Source: Solirubrobacterales bacterium (lineage in GTDB: Bacteria > Actinomycetota > Thermoleophilia > Solirubrobacterales > Solirubrobacteraceae). From it: DNA of 8,094 nucleotides. Under the pieces are notes generated by a model. That model was not told the origin of the DNA. It ran no database searches and worked only from the letters and a program-made list of their open reading frames with translations. Both the position numbers and the translations under genes were made by a program. Where the stretch lies: the NCBI GenBank assembly GCA_003157595.1, contig PMKB01000288.1, positions 435 to 8,528 of the forward strand, written 5' to 3'. Shown one piece after another: positions 5,458-8,094 of the stretch; positions within the stretch are counted from its first letter, which is position 1, and the number at the start of each line of letters is the position of its first letter.

Positions 5458-7752
5458 GTGAGCAAGGCGGCCGCGATGACGCGTGAGATCGAGCCCTGGA
5501 CCGCCCTGCTGGAGGTGGCGCGGGGAGATCGGCGACTCGTCGGGGAGGGCTTCGAGCAAGCCCGTGCCGCGCGCTTTGCGCCGCTTCCGGCGCAGCTTCA
5601 CCCGGAGCTCGTCAAGGCGCTCCAGGCGGCCGGGATCGAACGCCTGTACAGCCACCAGGCGCAGGCGCTTGCGGCGGCGTGGAAGGGCCCGACGATCGTG
5701 ACGACGGGCACTGCCTCGGGCAAGTCGCTGTGCTTCAACCTCCCCACGCTCGACACGCTGCTGCGCGACCCCAAGGCGCGGGCGCTGTACCTCTACCCGA
5801 CAAAGGCACTCGCTCAGGACCAGGCGCGGGCGATCAGCTCACTCGGGCTGCACGAGCGGATCCGTCCCGCGATCTACGACGGCGACACCCCCCGCGAGTC
5901 ACGCAACGAGGTGCGCCGCAAGGCAAACCTCGTCCTCACCAACCCCGACATGCTGCATCTTGGCATCCTGCCGCACCACGACGCCTGGTCGACGCTGTTC
6001 TCCAACCTCGCCGTGGTCGTCGTCGACGAGGCGCACATCTACCGCGGCGTGTTCGGATCGCACGTCGCCAACGTGCTGCGGCGGCTGCGGCGGATCGCCG
6101 CCGCCTACGGCACCGCGCCGCGGATATTGCTGACCTCGGCGACGATCGCCAACCCGCTCGAGCTAGCTGAGCGCCTGACCGGCCTGGAGGAGGTGACGCT
6201 GATCGACGACGACGGCTCGCCGTCGGCCGGCCGGCGGATCGCGATCTGGAACCCGCCGGTCACCGACGAGGTGCTCGGCACGCGGCGCTCCGCGCTCGCC
6301 GAAGGCGCCGAACTGCTGGCCGGGCTGGTCGCCGCCGGGGCGCGAACGATCTGCTTCGTGCGATCCCGAAAGGGAGTGGAGCTGCTGAGCCGGATCACCC
6401 GCGATGAGCTCGAGCGGCTCGGCGCCGGCGAGCTCGGCGAGCTGGTGACGCCATATCGCGGCGGCTACACGGCGGCGCAGCGGCGCGAGATCGAGGCGCG
6501 TCTGGTGGCCGGCGAGGTGCGCGCTGTCGTGACAACCGACGCGCTCGAGCTGGGCATCGACGTCGGCGCGCTGGACGCCGCCGTCGTCGTCACCTTCCCG
6601 GGCACGATCGCGAGCCTGCGCCAGATGTGGGGACGCGCCGGGCGCCGCCGGCGCGGGCTCGCGTGCTACGTCGCCGGCGAGGATGCGCTGGACCAGTTCT
6701 TCGCGCGGCACACCGAGGACTTCCTCGACCGGCCGGTGGAGTCGGCGATCCTCGATCACGAATCCGAGGAGATCCACCTCGCCCATCTGCTCTGCGCCGC
6801 TCACGAGGGCCCGCTGAGCGAGCGCGACGCCGAGTTCTTCGGGCCGCGCACGCTCGCCTATCTCGAGCGGCTCGAAGGGCTCGGCGAACTGCGCGCGAAG
6901 GACGGCCAGTTCGTCCTGCGCCGTCGCGAGCGCTACCCGGCCGGTGAGGTCTCGCTGCGATCGGCTTCGCGAGACTCCTTCGAGATCGTCGAGATGGGAA
7001 CTGGCGAGGCGCTCGGAACCGCCGAGTTCGCGCGAGCCTTCTCGGCGCTTCACCCCGGTGCGATCTATCTGCACCTCGGCCGCTCGTTCCACGTTCGCGA
7101 GCTGGACCTGCAGGCGCGCCGGGCGCTGGTCGAGCCGTTCGACGGAGACTGGTACACCCAGCCCAAGCGCGAGACCGAGACGCTGATCGAGCGGCTGCTC
7201 GACCGGCGCGAGACACTCGGCGTGACGCTCTCCTTCGGCCGCGTGCTCGTGACCGAGACGGTGCTCGCCTACCAGCGCCGCCGGCTCTCCGACCACGCGG
7301 AGATCGACCTGACCGCGCTCGAGCTGCCGCCGACGCGCTTCGCAACCCAGGCGGTGTGGTTCGAACTGGGCGGCGACACACTCGACGGCTTCCCGCTCGA
7401 GCTCTTACTCGGCTCGCTGCATGCCGTCGAGCACGCCCAGATCGCGGTCCTGCCGCTGCTCGCGATGTGCGACCGCTGGGACATCGGCGGTCTCTCCACC
7501 AACGCCCATCCCCAGACCGGCGGGCCGACGATCTTCATCCACGACGGCCACCCCGGCGGCGTCGGGATCACGCGCATCGCCTTCGCTCACTTCGAGGAGC
7601 TGGTCGCCGACGCCCACCGTCTCATCGCCGAATGCTCCTGCCGCGACGGATGCCCCTCGTGCGTTCAGTCACCCAAGTGCGGCAACCTCAACGAGCCGCT
7701 GAGCAAGGCCGGGGCCGTGGCGCTGCTCGAGGCGATGCTGCGGCAGGCCTAA
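5458..7752 (+). CDS. DEAH-box DNA helicase of the MrfA/YprA (Hrq1-like) family with C-terminal four-cysteine domain
   Basis: Superfamily 2 helicase of 764 residues, close to full family length. Motif I is TGTASGKS (83-90), motif II DEAH (190-193), motif III SAT (227-229), and motif VI in QMWGRAGRR (389-397). VTTDALELGIDVG (about 358-370) and FPGTIASLRQM are typical of the YprA branch. The C-terminal DUF1998-type region ends with cysteines 726, 728, 732 and 735 (C-x-C-x3-C-x2-C, in CSCRDGCPSC), the metal-binding pattern of MrfA, plus Cys741. In Bacillus subtilis MrfA works with the exonuclease MrfB in repair of mitomycin-type DNA damage. No exonuclease gene is seen beside this one. The start is either GTG 5458 (leaderless, see the -10 box) or ATG 5476, which has AAGG 8 bases upstream; the frame stays open back to 5356 but that extension looks non-coding. 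Family call is firm; the repair role here is by homology. Confidence 0.93.
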   Translation: MSKAAAMTREIEPWTALLEVARGDRRLVGEGFEQARAARFAPLPAQLHPELVKALQAAGIERLYSHQAQALAAAWKGPTIVTTGTASGKSLCFNLPTLDTLLRDPKARALYLYPTKALAQDQARAISSLGLHERIRPAIYDGDTPRESRNEVRRKANLVLTNPDMLHLGILPHHDAWSTLFSNLAVVVVDEAHIYRGVFGSHVANVLRRLRRIAAAYGTAPRILLTSATIANPLELAERLTGLEEVTLIDDDGSPSAGRRIAIWNPPVTDEVLGTRRSALAEGAELLAGLVAAGARTICFVRSRKGVELLSRITRDELERLGAGELGELVTPYRGGYTAAQRREIEARLVAGEVRAVVTTDALELGIDVGALDAAVVVTFPGTIASLRQMWGRAGRRRRGLACYVAGEDALDQFFARHTEDFLDRPVESAILDHESEEIHLAHLLCAAHEGPLSERDAEFFGPRTLAYLERLEGLGELRAKDGQFVLRRRERYPAGEVSLRSASRDSFEIVEMGTGEALGTAEFARAFSALHPGAIYLHLGRSFHVRELDLQARRALVEPFDGDWYTQPKRETETLIERLLDRRETLGVTLSFGRVLVTETVLAYQRRRLSDHAEIDLTALELPPTRFATQAVWFELGGDTLDGFPLELLLGSLHAVEHAQIAVLPLLAMCDRWDIGGLSTNAHPQTGGPTIFIHDGHPGGVGITRIAFAHFEELVADAHRLIAECSCRDGCPSCVQSPKCGNLNEPLSKAGAVALLEAMLRQA

Positions 7753-7804
7753 CGGGCGGGCTCGAACGCTCGCGGGACAGGGCCGTCACCGGCTTGCCCG
7801 GCGG
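7753..7804. other. Short gap between convergent stops
   Basis: 52 bases between the helicase stop and the stop of the DUF1566 gene. It is G+C-rich with no convincing hairpin plus T-run, so any terminator is not visible by eye. Confidence 0.4.
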
Positions 7805-8094
7805 TCAGAACGAGCGGACGGCACGCACCCCGTTGTCATCGGACTTGACGTTCCAGTCCCAGCCGCCGCCGCTGAAGTTCTGGTAGTAGGCGTCGCCCGC
7901 ATCGTACTCGGTCGAGCTCCAGTAGTAGGCGGCCACAAAGCCACCGATCGCTCCACGGTGAAGGTACAGGAGGTCCTGCTCATCCTTGCTGGGCAAGTAC
8001 CAGTCGGCACGGCCGCCGCCTCTGTAGGCTCGCGCCAAGCCTGCTGCATAGCTGATGGCAGGTTGTCCTTGCGCGGCGATGATCTTGGTGGTGT
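7805..8094 (-). CDS. DUF1566/Lcl C-terminal domain protein, 5' part outside window
   Basis: The C-terminal 96 residues are visible. The frame is open to the right edge and reads TTKIIAAQGQPAISYAAG, then LARAYRGGGRADWYLPSK, so the TTG at 8038 is internal and not a start. The pattern Y-A-A...Y..GG..DWYLPS..E...LY...., IGGF, YYWSSTE, and a final VRAVRSF matches the DUF1566/Lcl C-terminal domain, which has a C-type-lectin/FGE-like fold and is common in secreted or surface proteins. The conserved WYLPS, WSST and RAVR blocks are intact and the stop follows the last aromatic residue, as usual for this domain. Any signal peptide, lipobox or other domain would lie upstream and cannot be judged. Function and ligand are unknown. 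It converges on the helicase gene and is probably unrelated to it. Confidence 0.88.
   Translation of the reverse strand, partial: TTKIIAAQGQPAISYAAGLARAYRGGGRADWYLPSKDEQDLLYLHRGAIGGFVAAYYWSSTEYDAGDAYYQNFSGGGWDWNVKSDDNGVRAVRSF

Noticed and set aside
6163..7296. 377-codon open frame on the minus strand inside the helicase gene
   Set aside because: It is antisense to a gene with all helicase motifs, shows no recognisable domain, and has the Arg/Ala/Glu-rich composition of a GC-rich shadow frame.
8036..8038. TTG at 8038 as the start of a small 77-residue protein
   Set aside because: The frame continues open to the window edge and the upstream residues (IIAAQG...SYAAG) fit the DUF1566 domain, so the gene is longer and cut by the window.

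Overview
The window is GC-rich, and third codon positions are mostly G or C. GTG and TTG starts appear plausible. One secreted protein combines an Ig-like repeat, an Fn3 domain and a Gly/Pro/Ser linker, a style I associate with soil Actinomycetota of the Solirubrobacterales/Thermoleophilia type. That placement is an inference from composition and protein style; no rRNA or marker gene is present. I found no mobile element, CRISPR array, tRNA or integrase.

Left part (1-3407): an exopolysaccharide locus. A priming sugar-1-phosphate transferase (minus strand, 3' end outside the window) is divergent from a large Wzz/BY-kinase fusion protein (plus strand). A 170-bp shared upstream region lies between them. 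A small membrane-anchored coiled-coil protein of unknown function follows the kinase gene 24 bp downstream, probably in the same transcript. The transferase would load the first sugar phosphate on the lipid carrier, and the Wzz/kinase protein would control polymerisation and export.

Middle part (3419-5116, minus): a secreted modular protein that converges on the coiled-coil gene with an 11-bp gap. It has a signal peptide, a basic spacer, an Ig-like repeat, Fn3, a linker encoded by 45-bp tandem repeats, and a C-terminal domain that reads like a lysozyme/lytic-transglycosylase fold. A role at the cell wall or in polysaccharide handling fits, but is not shown.

Right part: after a 341-bp divergent intergenic region comes a full-length DEAH-box helicase with a C-terminal four-cysteine motif of the MrfA/YprA (Hrq1-like) DNA-repair family. 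It has a good -10 box placed for leaderless transcription. Convergent with it, and running off the right edge, is the C-terminal part of a DUF1566/Lcl-domain protein.

I do not see a clearly new biological system. The items most worth a second look are the degenerate kinase with its coiled-coil partner, the secreted lysozyme-like protein, and the DUF1566 terminus, which could be tested as a hypervariable lectin-fold domain.
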